62,179 bases of DNA from Rhodocollybia butyracea (Eukaryota > Basidiomycota > Agaricomycetes > Agaricales > Omphalotaceae): the NCBI GenBank assembly GCA_015501585.1, contig JADNRY010000358.1, positions 1-62,179 of the forward strand. Reading direction: 5' to 3'. Shown here in pieces: positions 22,869 through 35,985 of this stretch (its first letter is position 1; each line of letters starts with the position of its first letter). The position numbers and the translations under genes are program-made. The notes beneath the pieces are model-generated. The model worked only from the letters and a program-made list of their open reading frames with translations. It ran no database searches and had not been told where the DNA came from.

Positions 22869-23393
22869 TTAGCCCCCTGTGCGGAGAAGAACCATGTAAA
22901 GAATAAACTTACGACTCTTCAGACAGGATATGATTTGAATCTTAGCAGTGAATTCCCGGGTCATCAGAGAATAGTCTGTATTCTGGTTCAACCCTCTCAC
23001 AATCCCCCTTCCAATTGTTTCCTTCTTTGTGCTCGGAGGAATACTCGCATACACATTTCCGAGGTTATCCACCCAAGTACGCATCGCCATTCCCCCACCG
23101 AGAGCTTCCCATTTGCTCATTTCCAGAATCATATTCGTCACTCCACCTACTACGACGGCAACCTCCACTTCCGTCTGCCCTAACGATTCCAGGCCAATTT
23201 TAGCATTGGGGAAGTGTTTCTGGATCGTGTTCAGCACAGAAGTGTACGATACGCCATCTCCAGCCTGACCAAGGCCTCCGTTAATCCAAGCTTTGAATTG
23301 GTCGATAGCAGTGTAGATGTCGGACCTCAACGAAGGAGAGATCGACTTTTTGTCTGCTGTGGTCCCTGCCAGTTGTGTTAGTCCTCGAAACAT
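22869..23393 (-). CDS. Unassigned protein downstream of the ceramidase
   Basis: An open frame from an ATG at 23393 encodes about 174 residues, starting MFRGLTQLAGTT and containing IQKHFPNAKIGLESLGQTEVE followed by a Val/Gly-rich stretch. No family is recognised. A possible intron near the 3' end (GTAAGT..CAG, 36 bp, a multiple of three) would shorten the tail to LKSRG and use the same stop. A CTACAG acceptor lies just upstream of the ATG, so an earlier exon is possible. It lies about 250 bp downstream of the ceramidase stop on the same strand. Confidence 0.55.
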   Translation of the reverse strand: MFRGLTQLAGTTADKKSISPSLRSDIYTAIDQFKAWINGGLGQAGDGVSYTSVLNTIQKHFPNAKIGLESLGQTEVEVAVVVGGVTNMILEMSKWEALGGGMAMRTWVDNLGNVYASIPPSTKKETIGRGIVRGLNQNTDYSLMTREFTAKIQIISCLKSRKFILYMVLLRTGG

Positions 23394-23642
23394 GTCAAGG
23401 TCTGTAGTCGAAAATATGAAGCTTATCGATGGGAGGACGAACAAAGATGTGGGCGATGGTGTTTACTTATTGACTCATGGCTACCTCGAGGCAATGATGG
23501 TTCCGGAAACGGACCGCAAAAAGCTGTCGTATACATACTACCGACAAACACACTACATATAGCTATTCATGCACTCATGCGCGATGTACTCGTGCAGCAT
23601 TCAATTATCAAGGACAAGGCTAAGAGTGAAAAGTGTTCATTT

Positions 23643-26600
23643 TTAAGACACCGTAAAGTTGGAAGATTGTCCAGTAAAGGAAGTAATATCTCCAATGAGA
23701 GGTTTCGCATCACCGAAGTAACGGAAGCGGTAGGTCCCGGCTAGACAATCGAAAGTATGAGTAAAGGCGGATGGATGGTCAACGCTGATACTCACAGGCC
23801 GTGCCGTCTTCGATTGTCCTATAAACAGAGTAATGAGTAGCATACTCTAGTAGTCAAGCATTGTGGCATACCAGGTAAGGTTTACTTGGCTAGTACCAAG
23901 GATCTGAAAACATACCCTCAGTGAATCGTTTTATGATTGTGGCGGGAACTCACCGTGTTGGTCTGAACCCAATTGTACGTGGTCGAGGGATGCGAATCTG
24001 TTCTGAATATCTGCCACTCTCCAGAGACGAGCTGGTCAACGGTTAGGAAGGTACCTTCCAAACGGAGATTGTTCTAAAATCCAGGGGTTAAAGCCTCTCA
24101 ACGAAACACTATGATTGGCGCTCACCCTGGGGTTAGCACCGACAAAGGCAGCGAAGACAGTTTGGCCTGCCTGGTACGGTGTACTGCTGACATCTACCTG
24201 GACATCCCCGAAACTTGAAAAAAGCGGAGGAGCGTCGAAAACGACCGGGGACTAGAATAAAGGGGATAGATAAAAATAAGAGCGCGCAAGCGACGAGTGA
24301 AGTTTATTAAGGGACCTGAAGGGATATAGCTGCCGACGTTAATTCAGGAGGAGCAGCGTCTGACGCCGGAGTACCCGTCACTGTGTCTGCGATGAAGGGG
24401 ACAAGACTTGTATATTTGTCAATGTAGGCGTCGAGAGTGTCTATATATGAAGGACCTTTAGCGATTCGCTCGTCCCTCATCTCATCAACAGAACTTACAT
24501 TGTCCATAAATCGTGGAGGCCCCTTCGTATCTCTGCACACTGTATTCCTCAAGAGTAGCGATATAGTGAGAGTAAGTGTTGGCCGGGCCAGCAACCACGA
24601 CATAGGCATCTTCGCCGATAACTCCCGAGGAGATCAGTTCTGCGCGCACGGCTTCTCTGAGAATATGAAAATAAGATAATACAAAGAAAGGCAGATCTCG
24701 TGAGCTCCTACATCTCCGTCGAAAATTAACGGAACAGACCTCAGTCTACGGCCCGACATAGTGGTAAGTTCGCCGGGAACAATGAGCATGACTATAAAGT
24801 ATAAAGGATCAGCAAGGCCGTTCCGGCCATTTAGTTTTTGTCTAGCCACTAACCAAATTGTCCTACGCGAAGCATTTGAATGTCTACGGTGCTTGGGGAC
24901 CACTGATAAGGTAAATCCGCATATCCCTACAACACAAAATTACCGCCGGAAGGAGAGATAAAAGCGGGAAAATAACACACGGTATTGAGAAGTATAGGCT
25001 TGGGAAATTGGCATGCTACCTGAACAGCGGAGGGCGCAGGAGTTATAAAGACTGTACGTACCAAGGGATTACCAAGGGATTAGCACGTCATTTGGGAGCT
25101 GGTTGAAAAAGGAAACGCGCCTTTCACGATCTCCCAGAAGGGATTTCTGCCGTTTGGAACGGTAATAAATTCAGAAATTCAGTAATGTGGGATAGGGGCG
25201 GTAAGGCTCACTGAGGCATGGAAGCATTATCACCCTGAATGAAGTCGAACGCACCAGGGCCGTCGCTGACAATGTATCAAGTGAGCTTCTAAGTTGTGGA
25301 ACAAGGAATATATTCTGACGTAGTACCACCTGCGAACGAGAAACCTACATACAGAAAAAAAAAGGAGGTCAGAATTGTTCTTCAGGGATACGGAGGGCGG
25401 TATCTGACCCATAGCAGCGGGGCACGTTTGCACCGAAGTACCATTCGGCAAGGTGAATGTGTGGTTTGCCCTAGCCGAAAATGGGTTCAATGAGTATTTA
25501 AACATATGAATGTCTGAATTTCCGAATAGTGATCCACTGTTTAATTAAAGAAGCTCACATTTCTAGATAAACGTGTACGCTCCGCACAGAACCACTGATC
25601 GTAGAGCGGTTATTCGCGTTCATGACTGTCTGAGCTCCATCCACTTGAAGTTGGCCGATAATTTGGTTTGAAGCAAAGTCTGAAATTCGGAAGCCAGGAC
25701 CACTAAAGAGGATATGAATATTCCAAACGATCTTCTGTGGAGAAAGCCTACCGTCCGTGACAGTCCTCGACAGTCCCACCGCATGTTGACGTGTTGAAGT
25801 CGCAAGGCATCCCATCGAACGGTTGACCGGGGCTCTCACAAAACGCTCCGAGGCTGGAGAAGCATAGTCAGAAATTATATTTGATATACGAAACACAACT
25901 CGCGTATTAGGGCTGGTATCCCCAACGTTGGCTACAGCGGCACGAGATTAAATCAGAATGGACCCAGCACTATTCAAGGCTCTCACCTTGAGTGAATCCA
26001 GCGATGAAGGTGTTGTTCCCCGGCAAGGAATTCGGTTCAACCATAGCTAAAGGCAATCAGTACGTTAGGGCACTTCAGTAGTACGGCTGATGCAGCTCAC
26101 ATTCATAGAGGTATGCAGCCATGCCTTTATTGTCTCCACTAATTAACGTGTTATTCTGTACTCAGGAATGGTCTTCGTTAAGATATGTAACGGCAGATAA
26201 TATACCGACAACATACCTCATAAAGACTTGTACCATGGACAGCGAAAAAGCTGAGGAAACCGCGAGCGTTGCCGTTGGTGTCGTCAAATCTCAACAAGGT
26301 GAGATCCTTGTCTTGATCAAACTCATACATGGCGCGTTCTTCAGCAGGATTTGCCAAATAAGCGGATGGAGATCGGTTGGTGTTCGCATTTAGAACGGTA
26401 GTGTTTCCCAAAGACAAATTGCCAGGAGCGAGACTATCATGCGCTCGTTGGACGGCGAGGACAGTGCCTTGGACGATAGCATTTGCGGTCTCGGCGACGT
26501 AGCCTAGAGAGGTTAGCTGAGGAAGCAGATTTTCCAGATACCCTCCAACGCCCGAGTGTGCATGGGTGCCTACGAACGCGATGTTGTCGTTGGTATAGAT

Positions 26601-27193
26601 TCCAGGGAACAATGCAGTCAGGTTGGCCACGATTGAACGTCGAACGCCGGTATCACCCATCGCGATATCTGTTCAAGATAAGAAGTCAACTACGCGCGTC
26701 ATAAACTACGTCGACCATGATAAACATCGCCTTATTGCCCCGAAACTCAACGAAGAGAGTAACTCACCAGCGTTGATGAAGACAATACGGTTTGCAGGTG
26801 TATCTTCTTCGCCGATAATGAAGGCGCGAGTCCGCTGACGCATATGCAGACCGGTATCTGTCTGCGCTAAACTAGCATATCCCTGCGAGAGAGAGCTTCA
26901 GGTCAAGATACGAGCATCAGCTGATAAGAGCGCACCATCATATTTGTCTCTACAACTGGGCTGAATGGCACAATCAGTTCGATGTCTGGTGGCTTGGAAC
27001 TCGTACAAAGTTACCCAGTGATATCAGCAATACCTATGGTTGATCTGAGACAATATTCAGGAAAATAGACGATATGAAACTCACCCAGTCCGAGAAGATA
27101 CTGCCCAGCAACTCCTTGAATCCCCACGTTGCTAGGAGCCACAGCACTCGAGGCCAAGAAAGCAGTCAAATAATATAGCATGAAACCCGTCAT
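23643..27193 (-). CDS. Neutral/alkaline non-lysosomal ceramidase
   Basis: A gene of about twenty short exons on the minus strand. Clear early exons include 27085-27193, 27015-27033, 26936-26960, 26768-26882, 26217-26668, 26101-26155, 25987-26046 and one starting at 25931. It hydrolyses ceramide to sphingosine and fatty acid. Motifs in order: GYASLAQTDTGLHMRQRTRA, NADIAMGDTGVR, FVGTHAHSGVGGY (zinc ligands), FFAVHGTSLYENN, ANVGDTSPN (catalytic Ser), CDFNTSTCGGTVEDCHGRGP, FDFIQGDN, PGELTTMSGRRLREAV and TYRFRYFGD near the end. The N-terminus from 27193 is a signal-peptide-like segment; an in-frame ATG at 27262 would add 23 residues. One intron near 25030-25110 keeps frame only with a GC donor and carries an 11-bp tandem duplication. 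Confidence 0.88.
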
Positions 27194-27262
27194 CGTATCC
27201 AGAGTACCGCGGATAAACTCCAGAAAGCCCACAGGCAGAGAGTCCGGGAAAAGAATAGGCAT

Positions 27263-28806
27263 CTGATTGGGCTGAAATGCGCCCTTTTATGAGCTCAGTA
27301 ACGCGAAAGCAAAAATATTCCAGGATCTGTAGCCGATGATTCATTCATCATATTGAGCACATGTGCTTGGAATCACAAGCAATTCCCGAAGCACAGTGTA
27401 GAGCTCACATAAATCCCGAGTTTGGTGTTTGTCTATACTAAAAGTTTCTGTGCAGAGTCAGATGCTGATGATGGAGGTAGTTGAGGAAGAGTGACGACCG
27501 CGTGGAAGAAAGCCTCGTGATCCCGCCCGAATTAGCGCTTAAAGGACGATCGGCTGGCTATATTCATCCAAAATTTCAAAGAGATAGGAAATTGCTGTAT
27601 CGGTGTCGAAGAAATCAGTACTTTAAGATTCTCACTCGATCAGTAACCCAAGCCTCTATTAGTATTAACTAGAACTATTAATAGTGCTAGTAGTAGGAGC
27701 AACTCGTCTCGAAAGTTTCGGAACAGACTCAGAACTGAACATCTCCTAACCTAGTAGGAACAAGCACCCAGGCGCCTGGCGCCCAGGTCTTGGGCTGCGA
27801 AAAGTTATTCGACTTTGGTATCTTCTTTCAGGGCTTGAACCCTATGAGATCTTAGGAGCATGAGAACCGAACTATTCTTTGTACCCTCAAATATCCTGAC
27901 AAGGCTCGGAGACAGTAACAGCCACTTGCTAAGAGAATTCCTGATTTAGGAACATGCGTGTGCGAACACTCTTTCGGCTATGGGTTATCAATGATATTGC
28001 TATTGCGGGGTATTGTACGCCCGCCCAAGCAAACCAACTTTGTCCGAGAACACTGCAATTAGCTGTGCACCAGAGTTTCCACAGCACCGACTTCACTAAG
28101 CACCCGATCGTTCCAAACTCCGAGAAAGGGCACGGCAGAGAAAGGAGAATTGTATCTCTTCAACAAATAACGGGGTACGAAAATGACTTTAGAGTCAGTT
28201 ATAGGCTGAAAAAAGACAAGAAATAAGCATCAGATTTACAAAAACATTCATAGAAGAAAGCAAAATCAGAGGTGCAACTGTTTGGCTATGTGCTCGGCCA
28301 TTCGTCAAAGCTACAAGCTACGACTGGGGCGGCAACGAAAATCATCATCGAAAAAACAAAACTTGATAAATACCTTTTATCGATAGATGACCCATCGAGT
28401 AGTGTGACCTCTAACCGAAGACATGGCTCGAGATTGTTGAGCTAAAGAGAAGAGAAGACAGTGGTGGGCATCAGGTAAGAGCAAAAAAAAATTAAGAAAT
28501 AGACATACGGATCTTCACGGGCCGTGGTTCCGGTGAAGGCCGTAATATCCGTGATATCCGTCCTCTGCTTTATACATCTAACATTCCTTTCTAACCGTTC
28601 GAACTCAATCCACAGCAGGTTCACAGCAAGCTCTGAAATTTGGAAGTTGAGATCATGCTCTCTCACATTCGCAGCAATTAATACTCATACAGTGATAAAC
28701 GCCTACGAATTCCCTTGTCATCCGTATTCAATAAGCAATCGGTTAGCATTCCGAAGGTAATAACATAAAAGCGCTTGAGGGACAACGAACGAACTCACCG
28801 TACGCC
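27263..28806. other. Divergent intergenic region between ceramidase and MFS gene
   Basis: No gene is supported. Short open frames at 27481 and 27954 lack motifs. The interval should hold the divergent promoters of the ceramidase (leftward) and the MFS transporter (rightward). Confidence 0.5.
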
Positions 28807-31332
28807 ATGTCTCAGAGCGTGGGCCCGTCAACTCTAGCAACCCAAGCTATACAACCCCACGATGCTGCAAGCGCCGAAGCCAAACAAACTAGCGTTCCCT
28901 CTCAGCTAACAGATCAGACTAATCTCCTCCCTCACCGACAAATCAGGATCGTCATGTTTGCACTCTCCTTATGCAATCTCGTTACGACACTCGACCAGGT
29001 CGTGGTCTCCGCCGCTCTTTCAACCGTTGCATCAGCCTTCAACGCGGGTTCAGTGTCTGCATGGATTCCTGCCGCATACCTCATGACTAGGTAGGTACCG
29101 CAGGACTTTTTCCGCGTTCTTTCTGCATTTCTCAAGAAAATCCATGATCTAGTACCGCTTTCCAACCATTATATGGCCGCCTTTCCGATATTTTTGGACG
29201 CAAGGCGGCTATTGCGCTCGCGATGGGGATTTATATCGTCGGGAACCTAATTGCTGGGTTTTCGAGGTCTATCATTCAGCTCATTGTATTCCGAGCTATT
29301 GCAGGTATTGGGGATGGAGGTGCGACGAGCATGGTGCAGATCGTGATATCTGATGTCGTTTCTTTGAGAGACAGGTATGAATTCGGTTTGCATTTTGCAT
29401 TGGACGGCTCCGTTTTGTTGATACTCTCTTTAGAGGAAAATTTATCGGATACGCAGCTGGTGTAACTGCTCTTGGTTATGCGATGTAGGTGTAAACTGTC
29501 TACCTCGAGGTTCTCAGCTCATCTGGATGTTCGATAGTGGACCGATCATAGGTGGTTCATTGGCTCAACATGTCAGCTGGCGTGTAAGTACCAAGTGGGC
29601 TTCCTTCCTGGTTTTCAACTCACTCGGATGTTCGATAGTGGACCTTTTGGATTACCCTTCCAATAAGTTTCTTTGCGGCGGTTGGCGTCGTTTTCCTCCT
29701 CCCTTTGAAACCCGTACATGGGAACATGCGAAGGTGTTGGATGTCCGTTTTCAATTCCGCTTTAGCTAACTTGAACATCGTTACTAGCAAACTACTCATG
29801 ATAGACTACATTGGTGTCGCTCTAACCCTCGCAGCATGTACAATGATCATGCTCCCACTGATATGGGCAAGCACAGCTAATATTATCTATGATCAACTCG
29901 AGCTTACTATCATTTAGGGAGGAACCACGTTCCCTTGGGATTCTGCCGTCGTTCTAGGACCTCTTTGTGCTGGTGTAGTCTGTGTTGGCATATTTTGCAT
30001 ATGGGAAATCAAAGGAGCTAGGCTTCCCCTGATCCCGAGTACGCTTTCAGCTATTTTGTACGTTGCCTCACTGCTGACCAGCTTTCTGCAAAGTGTACAT
30101 CTTCAAGCATATGACCGTTGTCGGTGTATATATCTGCATGTTTGTCAAGTGAGTCAAAATTTATCCCTCTTCGGAAAATGTTTCAACTACGGTTTCCCTT
30201 TATAGTGGATTCGTATTCTTCTCTATGCTCTTCTACCTCCCCCAGTTCTTCCAAGTAATACTTGGCTTTTCACCTACTCGTTCTGGTATATCTTCGTATC
30301 ATTGACTTTCCAAAATGTTGATTAATGGTTCCGCCTTCTTAGGTATCTTCATCATTCCTTTTGTTTTAGGCCAGGTTTTCGCTGCCGTGGGCTCTGTAAG
30401 CTCTTCGTAGTAAATGGCATCTCACATGCTAACTTTCCTCATCAGGGCCTCTGGGTCAGTCGTACAGGAAAATATCGCGTAAGCCCCTCGTCGAAATGAC
30501 AGTGCCTCATTTACAGACTCTCCACAACAGTTCGTCGTTTATTCAGGATTTGCATTATTCTCTATCGCTTGTGGATGTATATCCATATTCAACGCTCAAA
30601 CGAGTCAGGGAGTGATGATTGTTCTTATGCTTCTTGCGGGACTAGGGGGAGGATCGGTGCCTCTGATTCTCCAGTATTTCACCAGCTTCTCATTTTTTCC
30701 CTTATAGACACTGCAGACTACAACCGTCGCCGCTCAAGCTAGTGTAGAAAGAAAAGATATGGCGGTAGTTTCCGCGGTGCGAAATGTGAGTACCATAGGT
30801 TAAACTGAGATCCTCGTTAACCCTGGTTTCTTCAGTTCCTTCGAAGCCTGGGCGGAGCGCTTGCCCTTCCATCATCCGCCGCTCTCCTGTGAGTCTCCTG
30901 CTGGGCCCCAATATATCCATTCACATTGTCTGATCTAACTCTAGAAATAACGCCTTGCGCGCATCTATGAGTTCGCTCTCCTTATCTTCCAACACGATCA
31001 CCGCAATTATCAACGACCCTTCCGTTCTCCGGAACTCTCCACCCCCGCTCGGAATTTCCCCCTTACAAGCACAGATCATCATGAGCACCGGGTACAACAA
31101 AGGTTTCAAAGACGTGTTCTATCTCAACGCTGCCCTCGCCACATTAGCGTTTGTGTCTAGCGTTGTGTTGATCAAGCACAAGGAACTGTTGCGAGGCGAT
31201 GAGGAACGGCTGAAGATGGAAGCCAAGGAGGCGCTGCGTGCGAAAGCAAGGGTAGATACCGTTGACGCGAAGCCAGCGGATGCGGCCGACATCGAGATGG
31301 AGCCAGTGCTCCCGCAGAGTTCGCAACAATGA
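28807..31332 (+). CDS. MFS drug:H+ antiporter of the DHA2 (14-TM) type
   Basis: A multi-exon gene opening MSQSVGPST. The first membrane segment is MFALSLCNLVTTLDQVVVSA, followed by AYLMTSTAFQPLYGRLSDIFGRK (loop 2-3 signature), FRAIAGIGDGG and, across an intron, GYAIGPIIGG (antiporter motif C). Later exons encode further membrane segments (GFVFFSMLFYLPQFFQVILG; LMLLAGLGGG), QTTTVAAQASVERKDMAV and a charged C-terminal tail. The plasma-membrane family exports diverse compounds by proton antiport; substrate is unknown. One intron (about 29870-29918) uses a GC donor: TGG|GCAAGC..TTTAG|GGA rebuilds LIWGGTTFPWDSA. The gene appears intact and has a decayed tandem copy downstream. Confidence 0.88.
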
Positions 31333-31769
31333 TGATCGCTCTATGGAGGGAATGAAAACGGCAAGTGGGATGGTGGTACCTACTTCCACTTTGAAGTCGG
31401 GAAAGATGGGAATTTCAAACTTATTGTATAGATTTTACACCGCGGGTGTACGTTTTCCTGCCCGTCTGAATGTCTTTTTTGGTTGCCAATGATATCTTAG
31501 TTTCCAGTTTTATCCGTGTCGGACGTGACAACGGCTACGGCATTCCCCGTACTGCTACGGTCTACTGCAGCAAGCAACTTTCGCGGGCGTCGTTCTGTTT
31601 CGCTGGTGTGCTCAAATTCACTAGTAGTCGGCTATGCATTGTCCCTTGAACGTTCAAATTCAGTAGTTATTGCTGTGAGCACAGCCATACTTGTTCGCTT
31701 TGCAAGCTTTCAGGCTTTTCAGGCTTTTCTGCTTTTTTTCAAATCAAAAATGTGAATAGTACTGCTTTC

Positions 31770-33110
31770 CAACATTGTGTTTCGAATATTTTGGGGCTCA
31801 AGGCAGCTATGTATTGCGTTCGCGATGAGAATTTATTGCAATGTTTTCGAGGTCCGTAACTCAACTCATTCAGTCATTGTAAGTATTGGGGATCATGGAG
31901 ATGCTATGAGTAAGCTAGTACAGATCGCGCAATCTGATATTCGCTCATTGAGAGACCTGCATGAAATCGCGCTGCAATGGACGGTTTGTTTTTGTTGAAA
32001 GATATTTAGAGGAAATTTATACAATATGCACTCGTTGAAGTTCGTGTACGTCTCCGCGAAATCGATTTCTCAAGTGTTAAATAGTGGCTCCATTTTATCT
32101 TCAGTCCACTTGTTTGGTGACAAATTTTCGCTGCTTCAGGCCCGTAATAACATATGATGGTAAATTATGCTCTCTTTCCTGACCAGCGCTCTACTAGGCT
32201 AGTCGTACAAGTAAATATCGAGTATGTCCCTCGTTAGATCTATAATTCCTATAATTTTACCATCCATATTTCGTCTTTCCGTGCTTGTAGATGTCCAATT
32301 TTCCTGGGTAATTCTTGTGCTCGCGCTTCTTGTAAGAGCCTAAGAGGTTGTTAAGCGTCATCATTGAGAACCTCACCAGTTTCTCTTTCCCCTCCTGCTC
32401 TACTGTAAGTCCGCCTTCCAGGCCCTACTCTCATTCAGAAGTAACGCCATGTGTGCATTCGAGTTCGCTCTCCTTATTCTTCAACACGATCACCTAAATT
32501 ATTTACGACCCATCGGAAACTCCCCACCCCATTCGAGATTTTCGCCTCTCGAGCACAGATTATCATGAGCGCCGGGTACAACAAAGTTTCGAGGAAATGT
32601 ATACCCATGTTGGTGTCACAGTTCGTGTCTAATGTTGTGTAGATCAAGCACAAGTGTCGAGAGGTGATGAGCGACCATAGATGAAATCCAAGGAGGCGCT
32701 GCATGTGAAAGTGGATAGTACATTAACACGAAGCCAACGGATGCAGGCGACATTGAGATGGAGCCAGTGATACCGTATAGTTACCGTAGAGTCCGCAACA
32801 GTGATGATCGCTTTATGGAAGGAACGAAAAGCACCGTACCTACTACCATTTATTATATGGGCTCTACACCTCGGGTGTAACGTACCCTCGCTGTTGTGTC
32901 TGTGATTCTTTCTTTTCTGCTTGCCAATGCTATTTTAGTTAGAGTTTCTGTTTCGTCCGTTTCACGACAACTACGGCATTCCCAACAGTGATGCATTTCA
33001 CTCCAGCAACTTCGGTGCAGCCATATTGTTTCGCTGGGTTGTACTCAAACTCACTCTGCGGTCAGTTGTGCATGTCCTGTCCCAATTTTTAAACTGATAC
33101 TATCATTGAC
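31770..33110 (+). pseudogene. Decayed tandem copy of the MFS transporter with its 3' flank
   Basis: Fragments match the intact gene upstream in order. Near 31780-31970 the residues IGDHGDAMSKLVQIAQSDIRSLRD correspond to IGDGGATSMVQIVISDVVSLRD. Near 32200, CTAGTCGTACAAGTAAATAT matches the exon ending in SRTGKYR. Near 32440-32590, TTCGCTCTCCTTAT, TCAACACGATCACC and CATGAGCGCCGGGTACAACA match the last exon. 3'-flanking DNA is duplicated too: ACTACGGCATTCCC near 32970 and the CTGTTTCGCTGG-like stretch near 33030 match 31530-31640. Stops, frameshifts and loss of about 1 kb of the middle make it non-coding. Confidence 0.8.
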
Positions 33111-35176
33111 TCCAGTGATACTGCTGTGAACAGTGAGGATGGGCCAAGTCAGCAGATGCAAACCTGTACAATTGTTCATTTGCGTTTGCTCTCACCTTGA
33201 TGCCCGGTCTTTTGAAGCAGCATTTAGCTTGATAAACAAAGATCTAGTTTAGGACGCCGTTAGTAATACAACGCTTGAACCTTCAACCTGTAATTACATG
33301 GAAAATTATACAAACCGCGCAGGCCTCGCAATACTTGATGGTCGATGCTTTCATGTAAATTTAATTTGCATTCCCCTCAACTGTGCTAGAATGGTTTTCT
33401 TGTAGCCTGGTCCCACACTGGAGCAAAAAAATAAAAAACGAAGCTTGCGAATCGGTGACTGGCCCATGGCCTATTACAACTTATCAAGATGTAGATGCTC
33501 GTAGCTTGGCTGGGATGTTACTGCGGTTTCGATTAGTTACATGTCCCGAAGTGAGGTAATGAGAGTTCATAAAGGAAAAATGAGCGCAGTGAGTCGTAAT
33601 CTTGGCGAGTGAAAATAATGCCTTACATATCGCTTTTGAAGACAGAAATAATTTAACATCAATGACAATAGAGGTCGGGTTCCGTACTCTTCGAGTTCGC
33701 CGTTTAAGCTGCTTTCTATAATGGTCAACTATGAGTCTCCAAAACACTAACGAGCTTTGAATGAGTCAAGAATCGTCAAAACAGGTCATTGCTGTGCAGC
33801 ACGTATATTCATAGACAAAATGCGCGTTTACCCGAAGTGACCCGTGCCTGAAAACTTTGTACCCAGCGGTGCGCATTTCCGCGCGCACACTTCTTTACAG
33901 CTAAGACTCTTTCCGCATGCACCCAAGCTGTAAAGAGAAAAAAGTTTGAATAGATGTGGGAGTTGCCGACGCTCAACACCAGCTCAACACCATTGGTCTC
34001 CCTCAAAGCAGTCAAATTTGACAGGAAGGTGAAAAAGTTTTGCTTTTTCGAGATGGAAGGTTCTACAGTGACTGACCTGAACAGCACCGAGAGCACAGAG
34101 AGCGTCAGCCCTCCGGCACAAGCACATTTTATTCAGCAACATTTTGTGGCCTAAAAGCTGTAATCCGATCCCCGCCTTTCGAAAGTGCTCTGTTCAAACA
34201 CAATAATATCAGGAGACCAAAAGAACGAACGAAAGATGACTGATATAAAGCGGGTAAGCTGTTTATCACGAGCAATCACTACAGAATGGAGTGGTAAAAC
34301 AAGAACAGGGAAAATCAAGGACGCAACTGGGGGACAAAGTTGGAAAGCGTAATGAAGATATGACGGATAACGACAAGACAAGTGATACGAACAAGGATCT
34401 TAGCAAATCTGCCAGTGAACGAGTAAGTTGAAGTTAACCCTCGGCTTGCTTGGGCTAATATAGGCAAGCTGTCTCGCCGGGAGAAATAGGGAATAACGCA
34501 TTCCTAACCATGTGTCAAGAATAGAGCCTCTAAACCAGGTCCAATTAGGATATATGGGTATATTTGGAAGATACGATTCCCAAAATCAGTACCTTGGAGC
34601 AATACCAGAGAGAGGGGAAAGTCGATCAAAAATGAAAGGCACAAGTGATACAACCCAAGTACGTTACACAGTGTACCATCTGGCCACTGAAAGATCAAAC
34701 TATCGTATCCGCCCAACTGGAAGTTCGCGAATCGAAAACAAGAGGCAGGTCGAGATGACAGGATATAAGTGAGAACAGGATGACAGAATGCCATCTGAAC
34801 AATCAGCGGCATCGTATATAGCCATTATTGCGATTTGAGCTGGGGAAACTTTATTGGGGGGGGGGACGTAATGCGTATGACAAACGAATCTTCTGTATGC
34901 GTTTAAAAAGAGCACAGTAGAAATTGAACTGGATTGACACACTGTTACTCCCTACTCCCTTTACCAGCAACTATCGTCACCGATCGCAACAGACGTCCTC
35001 GTTCCAGTAACCTTCGTCTCCATAGTGTTGCGAATCTCTCCTCTCGCCTCAGTTTTCCGGCTTCAACTTGATTGACCGGCGATTACAGGTACCTTTCATA
35101 TATAGGTGAGTATTGTAACAAACCTGAAACACTGTCCTCGACATAGACTCACAGAAAGTCTGAGTATCCTCGCACC
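33111..35176. other. Interval without a supported gene
   Basis: Only short motif-free open frames were found on either strand. A run of about ten G lies at 34856-34865. Confidence 0.5.
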
Positions 35177-35985
35177 ATGCCTTTCGAATTCAGGCTCAAT
35201 AATCTTCCACCACATAACGACCGCCGCCGCCCGCACGAAAGACGACGATATGCCGCGAGCGATACCGAACTGGTAAGTGTGATAGTCCAGTTGATGCGAA
35301 TCAAGGATTGAAGGAATATCACCACTAGAGTTTGCCTTCTGTGCGTCTTCGCAGATCGGAGGTTTTCGTGGCATATCCATCTTCGTTACCGTCCGCCTCT
35401 ACTGGCGTACATCATGCATCAAGACACAGTATCACCGTCACCGCACCGCCGTTCTTAACACGAACATACAATCATATGCCACTGCCATCTGCGCCGCCAG
35501 CATTACATTATTCTGTCTCACCATACGCTCGCATACCCCTTCCACCCCAAAACAATATCATCGGACCATTTTCTCTACATCCATTACTGCGAGTGGTGGA
35601 TAGCTTCCCTTCTTCGCTCGATCCCACAGTACACAGTTCCAGTGTTGACATTGACCTCTCGTCATCGCCAGATGCGATTCGGACAGCTTTGATAATAGCA
35701 ACAGCAGAAATGTTTGCTCCAGCTACGCAGCCACCTCTTCCGTCAATGGCCATCACTCATCCGCTGCTACCGTGGTATATCATTGTACATCGGTCAGTCT
35801 CAGACCACGTTACAGTGTTGGACGTACTCGACACAATATGTCGGGAGTTGAGCACAACCGTTGGAGACGAGTATCGTAGCGACAGAAGGCGAAGATTTGA
35901 GCTCCTGCAAGGAAGGTATAGGTTTCGAGGTCTGAGGGAGGCTCAGAGAGGAGAAGACGTTTGGGAGCTCATTACTTCCAGATGA
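35177..35985 (+). CDS. DUF6699-like small fungal protein
   Basis: Two exons (35177-35272 and 35329-35985) joined by a 56-bp GTAAGT..TAG intron give 250 residues. The N-terminus is basic (PHNDRRRPHERRRY), the middle is Ser/Pro-rich, and the C-terminal half has the pattern of basidiomycete DUF6699 proteins: SLHPLLR, an Ala/Pro segment with ATQPPLPSMAIT, LPWYIIVHRS, a TVLDVLDTICRELST helix and a basic tail. Function is unknown. The family name is recalled from pattern and should be tested by a profile search. Confidence 0.65.

Noticed and set aside
7542..31332. Terpenoid biosynthetic cluster around the GGPP synthase and MFS exporter
   Set aside because: No cyclase, P450, transferase or cluster regulator lies next to the synthase, and the transporter is 20 kb away among unrelated genes.
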